Positions 10,614-20,746 of a DNA stretch of 64,000 nt are shown in pieces. The notes beneath the pieces are model-generated. The model ran no database searches and was not told the origin of the DNA. It worked only from the letters and a program-made list of their open reading frames with translations. How positions within the stretch are numbered: position 1 is the first letter of the stretch; each line of letters opens with the position of its first letter. The DNA is from Agriotes lineatus (lineage: Eukaryota; Arthropoda; Insecta; Coleoptera; Elateridae): the NCBI GenBank assembly GCA_940337035.1, contig CALNHX010005170.1, positions 1-64,000 on the forward strand, read 5' to 3'. The position numbers were made by a program, and so were the translations under genes.

Positions 10614-11037
10614 GATGGCAATCTGTAGAGGTACTCATCCGCATTTTTTACCGAGCTACCGAGCCCGGCTGCGTACCTATTGGCATTGTTTACCATTGTA
10701 CAGTGCATAGTACATCGGTGTTCTGAAGCGCAGTAAAAAATGCACGACAAAGATTGCTCAAAATTCACTTACATTTTTTACTACGATTCAGAACACGGAC
10801 CTTATTCATGCTTTGAAACGCAGTAAACAATGGACCGCATATGGTATCAAATGAAATGGCCAATGTTACTTCGATTGAGAGTCATATATTGCTATGGAAA
10901 TAAACCAGATTGGGAAGCTAATAGTGATAAATAAGCAATAAATACATTGTACATAATAAGAGATCATGATTGGGTAGAATGAAACATTTCAATTAGTGAA
11001 TACTTTTTAATACTACTTTCTCATATATTATATCTTA
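10614..11037. repeat. Non-coding with an imperfect inverted repeat at 10718-10793
   Basis: GTTCTGAAGCGCAGTAAAAA at about 10719 is the inverse, with two mismatches, of the block TTTTTACTACGATTCAGAAC near 10774. A third related block, GAAACGCAGTAAACAATG, follows at about 10814. It looks like a small degraded foldback unit. No gene is seen. Confidence 0.45.
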
Positions 11038-11405
11038 ACTAGCAGTCCAGTGAGACAAATGTCTCATTTAAAAAAACAAAAAAGACTGTTTTTCAAATAG
11101 AACGCGTATTAAATAAAAACTGTACCCAGACCTGGAAGGTGTCAAAGTGGTTGCCTAACCGATCGAGGTTTGAAGGCGCAGAGGGCATCGGAACATTCTG
11201 GAAGCTGTCAAAGTGGTTGCCTAACCGATCGACGTTTTAAGGCGCAGAGGGTCGCAGCTCCGTTTGGCTGCTGAAACAGTTTTTATTTAATACGCGTTCT
11301 ATTTGAAAAACGGCCTTTTTTGTGATTTCTCGAAAACCGGAAGTGTCACGTGACTGAAATTCGGTTCCTGACCTGACATGACCATTCCAAACATATAACT
11401 TTAGG
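11038..11405 (+). repeat. Dispersed foldback repeat, copy 1
   Basis: It starts CTAGCAGTCCAGTGAGACAA. Inside are inverted arms: TTTTTCAAATAGAACGCGTA near 11093 pairs with its complement near 11290. Between the arms a ~62 bp block (GTCAAAGTGGTTGCCTAACC and following) is tandemly doubled. The same family recurs in opposite orientation at 61560-61824, where the outer sequence (CTCACTGGACTGCTAG) and the block GGTCATGTCAGGTCAGGAAC are both present. Confidence 0.75.
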
Positions 11406-11684
11406 ATATATGAAGGATGTCAGATGATAAATTGCTTAGAAGAAAATTAAGGTATACAGAAGAAAGCATTAACTGGCCATATTACTAACGTGAAATACAA
11501 AATGGAAATATTAAATCAACAAATGAAAGGAGGATAAGACAATACAGACAAAACAATCGTTACTAGCGTAGATCAAAATGTTGAGGGCAAAGCACAAATC
11601 TTAAATCTAGAAGAAAGGAACAAAATTAAAAATGGCAGAGGTTGTTATAATAATTTAGGGATAGCTCAAGTTGAATATAGTTTG

Positions 11685-11950
11685 TCAAAATAGAATAGAG
11701 AAATTTGATGGGAATGATGGAATTAACACAAAGGCGTTCATGGAGAGACTAGAATTATTAATCGAAGATACAAGAATAGTATACCTATAGCCAATTATAT
11801 GATTACCAAACAGAATTAAAAATAATGGAGAATAGTTTAGGTGATAGTGTATTAAATTGGTTTGTTTTAAATAAACAACAATGAAATGGTTTCCAAGATT
11901 TAAAAACAATTTTATAGATTATTATTGGGTTAAAAACAATTGATATTTAA
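11685..11950 (+). pseudogene. LTR-retrotransposon gag fragment
   Basis: Translation gives KFDGNDGINTKAFMERLELL and, after a stop and frameshift, LGDSVLNWF and GFQDLKT. That pattern (KFDG..., FxxRLE, LxGxAxxWF, F..LK) matches the retrotransposon gag family of Ty3/gypsy elements. The fragment is short, broken, and not linked to a pol here. Confidence 0.5.
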
Positions 11951-12040
11951 AGAATTACTTAATTCAAAGTTTGCTTTTACGCCAATGATAGTCCAGAAAA
12001 TTGTTTTTTAAAATCTTATAATTGCCTAGTATTATTAATT

Positions 12041-12356
12041 TGCAGTGGTTTTCACACTGGCTTTTCACTGCTCTTAAACACTGATATACTTACCCTTACC
12101 CGTTGCACCCGAAAATAAGAAGCAATGCATGATTTAGAATATATTTAATGCATCAAACAAATGTACAACATAAAAAATACAGGTTCGCACCTAAGTCGCT
12201 CCTCGGTGCTGACGGGTACAAGGGCGGAAGCCTTGCGCTGCCCTCGCTTAATGTGCGCTCCTAAACCTCTGGTACAAAACTACTTAAGTCAACTGCCGCT
12301 TTTTCCGCCAAGGGCGTGGCGCCAAATTTGAATTTATGCATAGGCATAAACATACA
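12041..12356 (-). repeat. Putative 3' LTR of the minus-strand BEL/Pao element
   Basis: On the minus strand this block begins TGTATG right after a purine-only tract (complement of the C-rich run at 12357-12380) and ends ACTGCA, so it has the TG...CA ends of an LTR and lies just downstream of the pol C-terminus. No second LTR is seen because the 5' part of the element is lost. Boundaries are inferred from the purine tract and the TG...CA rule. Confidence 0.55.
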
Positions 12357-12382
12357 CTCCGCCCTCCCCCCCCCCTTTGAAA
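12357..12382 (-). promoter_or_regulatory. Polypurine tract of the BEL/Pao element
   Basis: The plus strand reads CTCCGCCCTCCCC... followed by CTTTGAAAG, which on the element strand is an A/G-only run with eleven or more Gs immediately before the LTR. Such tracts prime plus-strand DNA synthesis in LTR elements. Confidence 0.6.
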
Positions 12383-12534
12383 GAATTACTTTCAACGTAA
12401 AACACATACGAATAGGTAAAAATCAGTTAATATTATACGAATAGGTAAAAATCAGTTAATATTACAATAAAAATGGACATCTTAATCTAGCTACTTACAA
12501 CAACTTAATCAATACTAATCTGCCTTATGCTAAA

Positions 12535-15036
12535 CTAACGCCCAACACCACTGACCTGAAGTGCGCAAGTTTTTGAAACGGTACGTTTTATGCTGCGCTT
12601 GGCAGTTCTTATTGTTAGAACGCGCATAACACCATCTGTCCCAGCGTGAACTGCCACTACACATCCCAAGGCCCAGTTTAGAAGGGATCTGTTGTCGTCT
12701 TTGACGACCACCAATGCTCCTGGCTGAAGATCGGGTGCTCGAAGCCTCCACTTAGAGCGTTGCTGCAGCTCCGATATATATTCTTTGCACCATCGTGTCC
12801 AAACGTTTTGAACGATTTGTTGAAGCCTTTGGAAGAGCGAAAGGCGATTCTCAGGCTGCTGCCTTACATCGTTGTCAGGCATGGCTTCAAGCGACCTTCC
12901 AACCTAAAAGTGAACAGAAGTAAGGGGAAGGAGATCGTCAGGATCGGAACTTAAAGGGGCATTGGTCGGGAATTCAATATGGCTTCTATTTGAACAAGCA
13001 CAGTAGTCATCTGTTCATAGATTAACAAAGCATTGCCCACCACTATCTTTAAATAATGCCTAGTTGGCTTAGTACTCACTTCCCATAAACCTCCAAAGTG
13101 AGGCGAACTAGCTGGAATAAAGTGCCAGCGCAGCCCTTCGTTCCGAATTGACGCAAACCAGTCTCTTTCATTATCTTTAAGAAATGCCCCTAGAGCCTTC
13201 AACTCGTTATTGTCACCGACAAAATTAGTGCTGTTATCCGAATAAATATGCGTTGGTTTACCACGTCGTGATACAAATCGCTTTAATGCCATAATGAAAC
13301 AGTTCTTTATCAAATCGGTTACGAATTCTATATGAACGGCATTAGTAGCAAAGCAGACCAAAAGCGCAATGTAACCGTTGTTAGTTTTACAGCCACGCCA
13401 GCTCTATTTTTTATTAAAATCGGACCGCCGTAATCAACACCCACGCATGCAAAGGGAAAAGTTGCTTCAACCCGTTTTCTTGGTAATTTTCCCATAAGGG
13501 GATTAGCTAATATTGGACTTGCATGAAAACAACGAAAGCACCCGCGAACAATACCTCTGGTCGCATTGCGACCTGAAATAGGCCAAAATGTCTCGCGAAT
13601 AGTGGCTAATAGAAGTTGAGTATCAATATTAATTTCGTTAATCGATAATGACCGTGTAAAATTATTGGGTGTCTTTTATCATATTAAATTCCGAATTTCG
13701 CAGGTGACCTACACGCAAAATTCCCGTATCATCGATGAATGGATTTAATTTTAAAATTGCGTTCTTTGAATGTAACGTATTTCCGTTTCTCAAATCGGTT
13801 ATTTCTTTGTGATATGTGTGATTTTAATCAAATGCATAAGTGCTTCATGTCTTCCATCTATGTTAATGGGACCTAGGGCGCGAGCTTCTTGCATTTTTAA
13901 ACAATTACTCCTAAATCTATAACAATAAGCGGCTATGCGCTCTAGCTTATCTAGATCTGAATATTTAGAAATATCAGTTGGGGGCAAATTAATCAATACC
14001 AATCATTGGACGGATGTTCGCATCTCTGGTAAATTTTCTGATTTCAAAGCGAGCGTTTCAATTTTTATTGGTTTGCTACAAATAACGTGACGAGGTATAG
14101 GAACTTCCTTTAAATGTAAAAACTCGTCTTTTAACTTCATCCATTTTATGTAAATGTGTGGCGGCACAGATTCGTCCCATGATATTTTCCTGCCAAAGTT
14201 GCTGAATAATAATTTTAGCAATAACTACACATAGACTAACCAAACCTAGGGGATCAAATATCTATGCCACTGCTGATAAAATATTACGTTTTGTAACTGC
14301 TTATCGCTTATCGTGTTGTCGCTTAAACACATCTAAAATTTGGTTAGATTAATTAGCATCACCGCGAGACTTCAGTATTTCCGTGGACTTTGACACCCAC
14401 TTGCCCAGTTGAAAGCGACCGCGCTTCTATACGTTGGAGACCTGTTCGCACGTGTGAATACGAGAATCCATGGAATCCTCACCTGATATATAATCGATAT
14501 AAAAATCATTTTTATAGCCCTTGCTGCATAAGGTAGCTCGGCTTCACATTCGTTCGCCAATTCCAATAAACAACGTATGGCCAAAAACGATGCCGATGCT
14601 GTACCATAGGTAACAGTGTTTAAATGCGATTTAGCACTTGATCTCCACAGAATGCGTTGTAGTGGCCTTTGAGAAGGTTCAATCAAAATTTGCCTATACA
14701 TTTTCTCAATATCGGCCGAAACAACAAATGAATATTTCCTAAATCGCAGAATTATCGAAAGAAGATCTGTATCACCGGCCCCACCATCTGAAGATTATTA
14801 ATTGAATAGCCGGTATTCGTTAATGCAAACCCGTCAAACACTACGCGCAATTTTGTAGTTTCGCTGTCCTCTCGCAAAACTTCGTGGTGACGCATAAAAT
14901 ATGACGCGCAATTAATGTCGTTAATGTTAAATACTTTTGACATATTCCCTAATTCCTGGTGTTCTGACACAAAGTTAACGTACCTTTCCTTTAACAAAAG
15001 ATCATAATGCAGACGGGGACCCATAACATCAATCAA
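12535..15036 (-). pseudogene. BEL/Pao pol, second element (decayed)
   Basis: Read on the minus strand, the parts appear in pol order. Reverse transcriptase at 15036-14372: HHEVLREDSETTKLRVVFDG, then MYRQILIEP and YGTASASFLAIRCL. A stretch before the integrase at 14221-13799: WDESVPPHIYIKW and LERIAAYCYRF. Zinc-binding and core integrase at about 13560-12951: GCFRCFH, VGVDYGGPI, FATNAVHIEFVTDL, HIYSDNSTNFVG, WHFIPASSPHFGGLWE. The DUF5641-like C-terminus is at 12882-12535 (WTRWCKEYISELQQRSKW). Frames shift at several places and there are stops. No gag or 5' LTR is seen upstream of 15036. It differs in sequence from the BEL element at 2080, so it is a separate family or lineage. Confidence 0.88.
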
Positions 15037-15039
15037 ATT

Positions 15040-15617
15040 TGACCTTCGATATAACGGACACAGATAATTAATTATTACGATTTATTTTAAAACATAAAGT
15101 CTTTTTTTTATTTTACATGACAGTCAAATTCTATATTTATTATTAAACAAACAGTTTATCGAGAGATACTGCAACTCTTTGTTAGACCTCAAAATCTTAT
15201 TAAAAATATATTTTAGCTTATTTTATTTAACCATTCTACGGGATGCGTGGTTGTCGGTTAAGCAACTCATATAACAAGCGGCCGTAAAACTTTCTACCTG
15301 CAGATGAATTACGGGCTGACAACTGACATAATTTGTTAAAGTAAGACTTATCTTGTAGTGTTATTTTTAAAAGTAAATGTTTCATTTTGTTTGAAATATA
15401 AAAATAGATTCATGGGCTAAATGGCCCATTAGTTTAGTAGGCCCTCGTTTGCTCTAAAATCCGCAGCTAGTAACAGAATCGTTGTTGGTGATATTAACAT
15501 TTAATATTAATTGGTATTTCAAAACTCAATAGTTTCCAAAAAATACTTGGCAAGAAAGGTTAATTCTGCACATATTTAGACTAACAATAAATATCGATAG
15601 ACACTTTAAATCTTTGT
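15040..15617. other. AT-rich stretch without recognised genes
   Basis: No similarity or structure recognised. It is probably flank or further decayed element sequence upstream of the BEL pol. Confidence 0.4.
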
Positions 15618-15753
15618 TATCACCTACACCTCTTTGCATGTTAAGGCCAGCGCAAAGAGAGGCGAAGAGCGGGTTGGTGTTAACTTAATATTTTGTTGAA
15701 TTGTTTGTGTTCGGTAGGCAGTAATAAATATAATTACATTAATTACTAAATAA

Positions 15754-16028
15754 AATGGATAGCTCAGACAAAGATACTTTAATTGTCTCTTCGCTGTGTG
15801 AAAAACTGAAAAAAGAAAAAAAATCTGTGGGTTCCTCCAATTTGTAAAAAACTGAAAGGCAGAGGGCAAGTATCAGAGTTAATTATTAATGAATGAAAAT
15901 TTCGTCAATATTTTCGAATGAGCCACGAAAAGGTTTTAGAGCTTTTGGAAAAAGTAAAACCAGAAATAAGTAAACAGAATACGTCAAACTATAGGAAGAG
16001 AACAGCAATTGGCTGTCTGTTTAAGGTA
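15754..16028 (+). pseudogene. PIF/Harbinger transposase N-terminal fragment
   Basis: A translation starting MDSSDKDTLIVSSLCEKLKK and, after frame changes, reaching FRMSHEKVLELLEKVKPEI then KQNTSNYRKR matches the N-terminal part of HARBI1-type nucleases (the FRMSxxxFxxLLxxVxPxI...KQNT pattern). The sequence breaks off at about 16028 with GGTAAGT, a good splice donor, so this may be exon 1 with the rest lost. It is unrelated in detail to the Harbinger gene at 41437. Confidence 0.55.
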
Positions 16029-16345
16029 AGTAATTTATTTATAATAGCTATTTACATTAGACCGGTAGTTAACCATTTACGCGAATACCGGCCCTGTGTC
16101 ATATAAAATATTTTTGTATACTGAACAAGAACAAGAACCATTTTGATTTATTAAAGAATTATACCAAACTATTTGCTTGTAGTCCTGTATCAGGACGAAC
16201 TTTTCTGTGTTAGCTGTCATCTTCACGTTTCAAGCTTCAACGAAAGACAAGAAAAAAACCAACTCTTGCGTTTAGTGCCTGTAGGAATAAATTCGGCTAG
16301 TTCCAACTGATTTCTCAAAAACTTCCTAAAGCCTGTTACGGTCAC
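16029..16345. other. Unassigned spacer between Harbinger and gypsy fragments
   Basis: Contains a small inverted repeat (ACCGGTAGT...TACCGGCC region, 16060-16092). No coding signal. Confidence 0.3.
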
Positions 16346-16776
16346 TTGAGTAGGAAAGTATTGCGCACTTGGACGAAGCGCCGCCCAAACTGGCGTCCAT
16401 GTCCCTGGACGCGAAAAATGATTCGTCTAGTGCGAAGAGACCCTACCAAATATAATACTTGGAAGATAGACAACGGGAGCCTGTATCGGAGTTTCCCTAA
16501 TGTAAGTGAAGACCTGGCCGAAGGTTTTCAACCCGAATGGAAGCTGTGTGTTCCCAAGTCCCAACGTATCATCCCCAGGTAGGCCACCAGGTGTTTAAGA
16601 GCGATAGAGTCCTCTCCGACGCCGCTCAAGGGATTTCGGAGTTGGCAGCTAAATACGCCGAGCCCTTCGTCATCGAAAAAATAATTTCCTCAGTCATAGT
16701 GGAGTTAAGCGACACCCGCACCGGAAGGGAAGTCGGCAGAGTCCATATAAAGGACATCAAAAGAGCCTTCCAGTAA
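16346..16776 (+). pseudogene. Ty3/gypsy pol 3' end with internal deletion
   Basis: The first part contains RRDPTKYNTWKIDNGSLYR and EWKLCVPKSQR, matching the linker and zinc-binding entry of gypsy integrases. From about 16577 another frame gives VGHQVFKSDRVLSDAAQGIS, AKYAEPFVIEKII, SPVIVEL-like and VHIKDIKRAF, matching the integrase C-terminal domain. The catalytic core between them is missing, so a deletion junction lies near 16555-16580. The stop at 16776 is a plausible natural end of pol. The element continues with an extra ORF and an LTR at 17948. Confidence 0.8.
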
Positions 16777-16928
16777 TTTTCCAAGAAACACCTGCTAGAA
16801 ATGTTTTCAAAATTTTCCCGCACCTGTGAAACATTTCTAGAAATTTTAGTATCATCGGCCAGCATTCAGTTCCAGATAACGGTCCCTCCACCCGCAAGGA
16901 ACCGGAAAGGGTAGTAATTAGGACATCG

Positions 16929-16965
16929 AGTATATATAGGTCAACCCAAGGTCCTGCCGTCATTA
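16929..16965 (+). promoter_or_regulatory. Possible internal promoter of the downstream ORF
   Basis: GAGTATATATAGG at about 16929 is a strong TATA box. About 30 bp further on is CGTCATTATTCGAGTT, a possible initiator, and the next ATG in good context is at 16994. The arrangement resembles the LTR promoter at 18150. It is an inference from spacing only. Confidence 0.4.
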
Positions 16966-16993
16966 TTCGAGTTATTCCTGAGTGAAATCAAGA

Positions 16994-17784
16994 ATGCCAC
17001 CAGTGAGAAAGAAAGCGAACGTTCGGCCATCCAGCAGTTGGCCCTACAAGTTGAAAAGACCTCGAAAAGGTCAGAAGAAAATCCGCCCCTGGAACCCGGG
17101 TGCATACAACCCGCCGGAGATACCGTCCAGCGACCGATGGTCGCCATTGCCTAAATGGAGTCCGGTCCCAGCTATGTTGTCCCCTCTGCCAGCCACGCCG
17201 GAGAGAAAAACACACAGCCAACCGGAACCCAAACATCCCCGGGAAAGCCTCCAGGGGAATATTAAGTTCTCGAGACTTCCCTCTGAGCAAGAAGCGGCGA
17301 TCAGACAGCTAGCTCAAAAATTTGAGCAACTGTTCAGTATCTCGCCGAAGAAGATGGAAGCTAAAGATCTGCATCCCCCAATCCCGTCGTCCCTAACGAG
17401 ACGCCTATGCCGAAGGCGCCCTCGACAACGTCACCAGAAGGAATCCCCCCGGAGCTTTGTCCAGAAAAGCTCTCAGAAGTACCCGTAGCAGAGGCAGTAC
17501 TATCGCTCAAAAAGGATGACCTCCTTGGGGAAGTGCTCGACGAGTTGAAGCTAATGAAGCTTCCAGAACCAGAACTGCCACCAACCATGCTACCCGAACT
17601 ACTAAATTCATGCAGCACCGAGCCAGAAGCCGTGCTGCCGCTAGTCACCACTCGCAAACGACGCCGACACCAGCAGAAAATCCGTGTGAAAATGCCCGCC
17701 GGAGGATACCTGCGAGTGAAAAGAAAAGATGCTATCCTAGTAGGTCTTATTCCGGGCAAGAAGTTTATACAAACGACCGAATAA
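16994..17784 (+). pseudogene. Additional ORF of the gypsy element, function unknown
   Basis: Two overlapping frames, to 17488 and from 17407 to 17784, look like one ~260-residue protein broken by a frameshift near 17400. The N-terminal part is basic and Pro/Arg-rich (MPPVRKKANVRP). The middle is a short helix (EQEAAIRQLAQKFEQLF). The C-terminal part is acidic and Leu/Glu/Pro-rich, then very basic (RKRRRHQQKIRVKMP) and ends PGKKFIQTTE. It lies downstream of pol and upstream of the LTR, the env position, but has no signal peptide or membrane segment. I do not recognise the family. A TATA box lies just upstream. Confidence 0.5.
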
Positions 17785-17931
17785 CCAGGGAGCTATTCTG
17801 CATCATCCAGGCACCTAGAGTACCGGAGGAATTGATCCTGCAATTCCCAATGTCCTGTAGACGCTCCAGGTGTTCCTCCACGATGTAGAGTTAACCTTCT
17901 AGAAGAAGACGCCCACGGATCTTTTTCCCTC

Positions 17932-17947
17932 CCACGGAGAGGGCATG
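17932..17947 (+). promoter_or_regulatory. Purine-rich tract before the LTR
   Basis: CACGGAGAGGGCATG abuts TGTAACG at 17948, the expected place for a polypurine tract before a 3' LTR. It is short and imperfect. Confidence 0.4.
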
Positions 17948-18149
17948 TGTAACGCTAGTCTCCATAATAAATTTCAGCCCTAAATATTAAAACAATATTT
18001 AAAATTTATTCATCGCCTATATTAGCATTACTATAAAAAACACCTCGTATCAATGGCCAGACAGATAAGAAGCAAGCAGGGACTGACGTCACGTCCAACA
18101 ACAGCGGGGATGCGTCGCGCGCTGTCCGCCCCCACTTCGAGGCTTTCGG

Positions 18150-18186
18150 CCGTATAAAAGTACGTACGCAGCTCATTCGACGAAGA
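18150..18186 (+). promoter_or_regulatory. LTR promoter (TATA and initiator)
   Basis: GTATAAAAGTACGTACG at 18154 followed by CTCATTCGACG about 25-30 bp downstream fits an arthropod TATA plus TCA-type initiator. It would mark the U3/R boundary of the LTR. Confidence 0.5.
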
Positions 18187-18235
18187 GATTCTCCCAGAGC
18201 CATTATTTCCCTGAATGCCGAATCCCGACCTGTTA

Positions 18236-18560
18236 CCGTTATTAATTATCCCGGGACTTAGTTGAATTGGTGGCTAAATATTGCATCCTTTTCACTAAAG
18301 CCATTATTAATTAAACCTGAACTTAGTTGAATTGGTGGCTAAATATTGCATTCTTTTCACTAAAACCATTATTAATTAAACCTGAACTTAGTTGAATTGG
18401 TGGCTAAATATTGCATCCTCTTCACTAGGGCCATTATTAATTAAACCTGAACTTAGTTGAATTGGTGGCTAAATATTGCATCCTCTTCACTAGGGCCATT
18501 ACTAATTAACCCAGAACTTAGTTGAATTGGTGGCATAAAACTCGCATCCTCTTCACTAGG
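18236..18560 (+). repeat. Five tandem 65 bp repeats within the LTR
   Basis: Units start at 18236, 18301, 18366, 18431 and 18496. Each carries CCATTATTAATTAAACCTGA, ACTTAGTTGAATTGGTGGCT and TTGCATCCTCTTCACTAGGG. The middle units are nearly identical, while the first and last are more diverged. They lie downstream of the predicted transcription start. Confidence 0.92.
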
Positions 18561-19260
18561 TTAATTATTAATATTTCCCGAGTACGATCGAGTGGGACAA
18601 CTCCACGAGATGCTCTACTCGACCACTCAGACGTCTATTAACCAGCGCTATAAGCGACGGAACCACCTGGAGGAGCACTTCTCAGGCAGCCTGAGCTGGT
18701 GAAGGTTTTTTTTCTCCTCTCATAGGAAATACTTGGAGCTCAAGAGGCCCGGCAGGCACCGCTGTAGGATCACGCACCCAACTCCCGGCACAAATCGTAG
18801 CTGCCCGTGTAAGTAAATATTGGCACGATTTGTATTAATTTGGGCTTCTGTTTTCTTAGAAAAACATAAACATAACGAGGCATTTGACCGCGGCCATTAG
18901 CGAACGCGGATTTACACGAAGCGGATCCCGAATAAGCAAAACAACTTCCGGACGAGTTCTGGGACTCGATCTACACCCCTGTGAGTTAGGCCGGACGACA
19001 TTCCAGCAGAGCAAGGCTGGTTGCTGACGAAGCCAGGGACACAGCGTCTACTCGCAAGAATACTGTTTTTTGTTAATAATATACATCTCAGTTACTTGTT
19101 ATAAACAAGTTTAAATAGAATAAACATTTTAAAAGTCTGTTGTTGATATTTATGCTACACTGTGATGCATATCTGAAAGAACCAAATAATTCTTCGACTG
19201 ATTTTAAGCTACCTGTGGTAAAAGATTTTAAATAAGCCCTATGAGAGGGCTAGCATTACA

Positions 19261-19459
19261 GTTTTATTGTAAAATACATTACACTATATTTGTAAATACA
19301 TTACAATATAATTAAACTGTCTAAAATTATCCTGGTGTTTGTTTGCTGGTCTCATAGTGTATATCTATCTGACTGAACCAAATTAACTCCGACTGAGAGA
19401 GCTACCCGATGGTGATTAATTAATTCAACGCTCTTATTAGCAGAAGGACGGAAGTTACA
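19261..19459 (+). repeat. 3' end of a 5' LTR (second gypsy element)
   Basis: It ends GGAAGTTACA directly before a primer-binding site, so it is the end of a 5' LTR. It resembles the last part of the LTR ending at 19260 but is clearly diverged. Its left part is missing, replaced by the first element's LTR. Confidence 0.6.
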
Positions 19460-19477
19460 TGGCGCCCGAGCAGGGAC
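19460..19477 (+). promoter_or_regulatory. Primer-binding site (tRNA-Lys type)
   Basis: TGGCGCCCGAGCAGGGAC matches the classic lysine-tRNA primer-binding site with a single difference and directly follows the LTR end. A second partial copy of the motif (TTGGCGCCCGAGGCATACC) is at 19515. Confidence 0.8.
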
Positions 19478-19710
19478 GCGAGCTCAGATATACATAGAGA
19501 TTAGCAAACACTAGATTGGCGCCCGAGGCATACCTGGAAAATATTTGATTAAAATTTTGTAATTTAAATAATTTACAAAACCTGTTCCAGCATAGCGAAT
19601 TAATTTTAATTCAGAAAAACGCGTTCCCGCTGGGCGAAACGTTACACTCATGTAATACTCTGCCTTTATACGAAGAACAATATCAAATTACTTAAACACT
19701 TTACAAATAG

Positions 19711-20109
19711 TTGCAAAGTGTGTCAGTTTGCGAAAGAGAAGAATCATACAATTCAAAATTTAATAAAAAGTATGCCAGTCATGAGCTTTTTGAATTGGTT
19801 GCAATCAACTATTTGGAAAATTTAGTTTCAGGACAATATGGGTATAGACATATTTTGATTATGGTGGATGTGTTTTCCAAGTTTATAAAATTATATCCGG
19901 CGAAGAAGTAAACCAGAACATGTAGTAAGATTCGTAGAAAAATGTCAAGAGGAAGTAGGTAAACCAAAGAAGATATTGGTCGACAATGCAAGCTACTTTA
20001 AGAATGTCAGGTTGATTAATAATTTAGATCAGAAGGGAATCAAAACGCATTTCTGTGGTATACGACATCCCCAATCTAATGTGGCAGAACTTTATATTAA
20101 AAAATCTGG
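19711..20109 (+). pseudogene. Ty3/gypsy integrase core, first part
   Basis: Translation gives HELFELVAINYLENLVSGQYGYRHILIMVDVFSKFIKLYPAKK in pieces up to 19911. A frameshift follows, then a frame with VRFVEKCQEEVGKPKKILVDN, FKNVRL and HFCGIRHPQSNVAELY. These match the integrase catalytic core (first Asp in VDVFSKF, second in VDN, and the HPQSN motif). The frame is cut at 20110 by the inserted repeat and resumes after it. No gag, RT or RNase H lies between the primer-binding site and this core, so a large internal deletion has occurred. Confidence 0.8.
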
Positions 20110-20746
20110 TGTAATACACTCACACAACTTCCTTTTACAGTAATCTTATTATATTAGTCAAAAATTTCATTTCTAATCATAAAAATTTGTCAAAAATTTT
20201 AAAAAATTACAAATTCTACAAAAACGGTACAAAATAGAGCGTTAGTTAAAGAGACAAATTTTCTCTATAATTTTAAGGTGAATTCGAAAATGTAATAATA
20301 TACCGGGTGTTTTATTTAAAATAGGAGTTAATAAAAAAAATAGAAAAAAAAACAAAAGAAACCCACTTTAGAAGTATTCAACTGGAAAATCACCTATCTC
20401 ACATCAATACACATTAAAAATGTAATAAAAATGTAAAGTTTAAAAAAATCGTTAGAGCCGTTTTTGAAAAAATCGAAAAAGCTGAAAAATCACAAGAGTA
20501 AACACTTACTTCCGGTAATGCGATTTTCTTCATAGTACACAAAACTTATATATGAGGTTTCAACGCCATACCTCTTTTCGTTTTTGAGATATTCTGTTCA
20601 CAGACACACACACAGACAGACAGACCAATGTAAAAAAATATGTTTTTTGGGTTCAGGGGACTCTAAAACGTGAAGATCTGTTGAAAACTCAAATTCGAAT
20701 TTTTGGGGTGAATCCAATACTTCCTTTATTGTAAAAGGAAGTAAAA
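20110..20746. mobile_element. Non-autonomous ~640 bp element, copy 2, inside gypsy integrase
   Basis: Homologous end to end to 2930-3551, with the same start (TGTAATACACTCACACAACT) and the same 3' hairpin. It contains a short CA/GA run (CACACACACAGACAGACAGA near 20603) that is shorter in the other copy. It interrupts an integrase frame. Its last ~50 bp are included in the 611 bp tandem unit that follows, so the element was already in place when the triplication occurred. Confidence 0.75.

Larger units (their letters stand above)
17948..19260 (+). repeat. 3' LTR of the first gypsy element (~1.3 kb)
   Basis: It starts TGTAACGCTAG and ends CTAGCATTACA, an 11 bp inverted terminal repeat with one mismatch. 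A purine tract and the element's last ORF lie upstream. It holds a TATA box with a TCATTCG initiator-like site 30 bp downstream (18154-18185) and five 65 bp tandem repeats. Its last ~120 bp (CTGAAAGAACCAAATAATTC...) resemble the LTR end at 19340-19440 (CTGACTGAACCAAATTAACT...), so the two LTRs are distant relatives. No matching 5' LTR is in the window. Confidence 0.65.
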
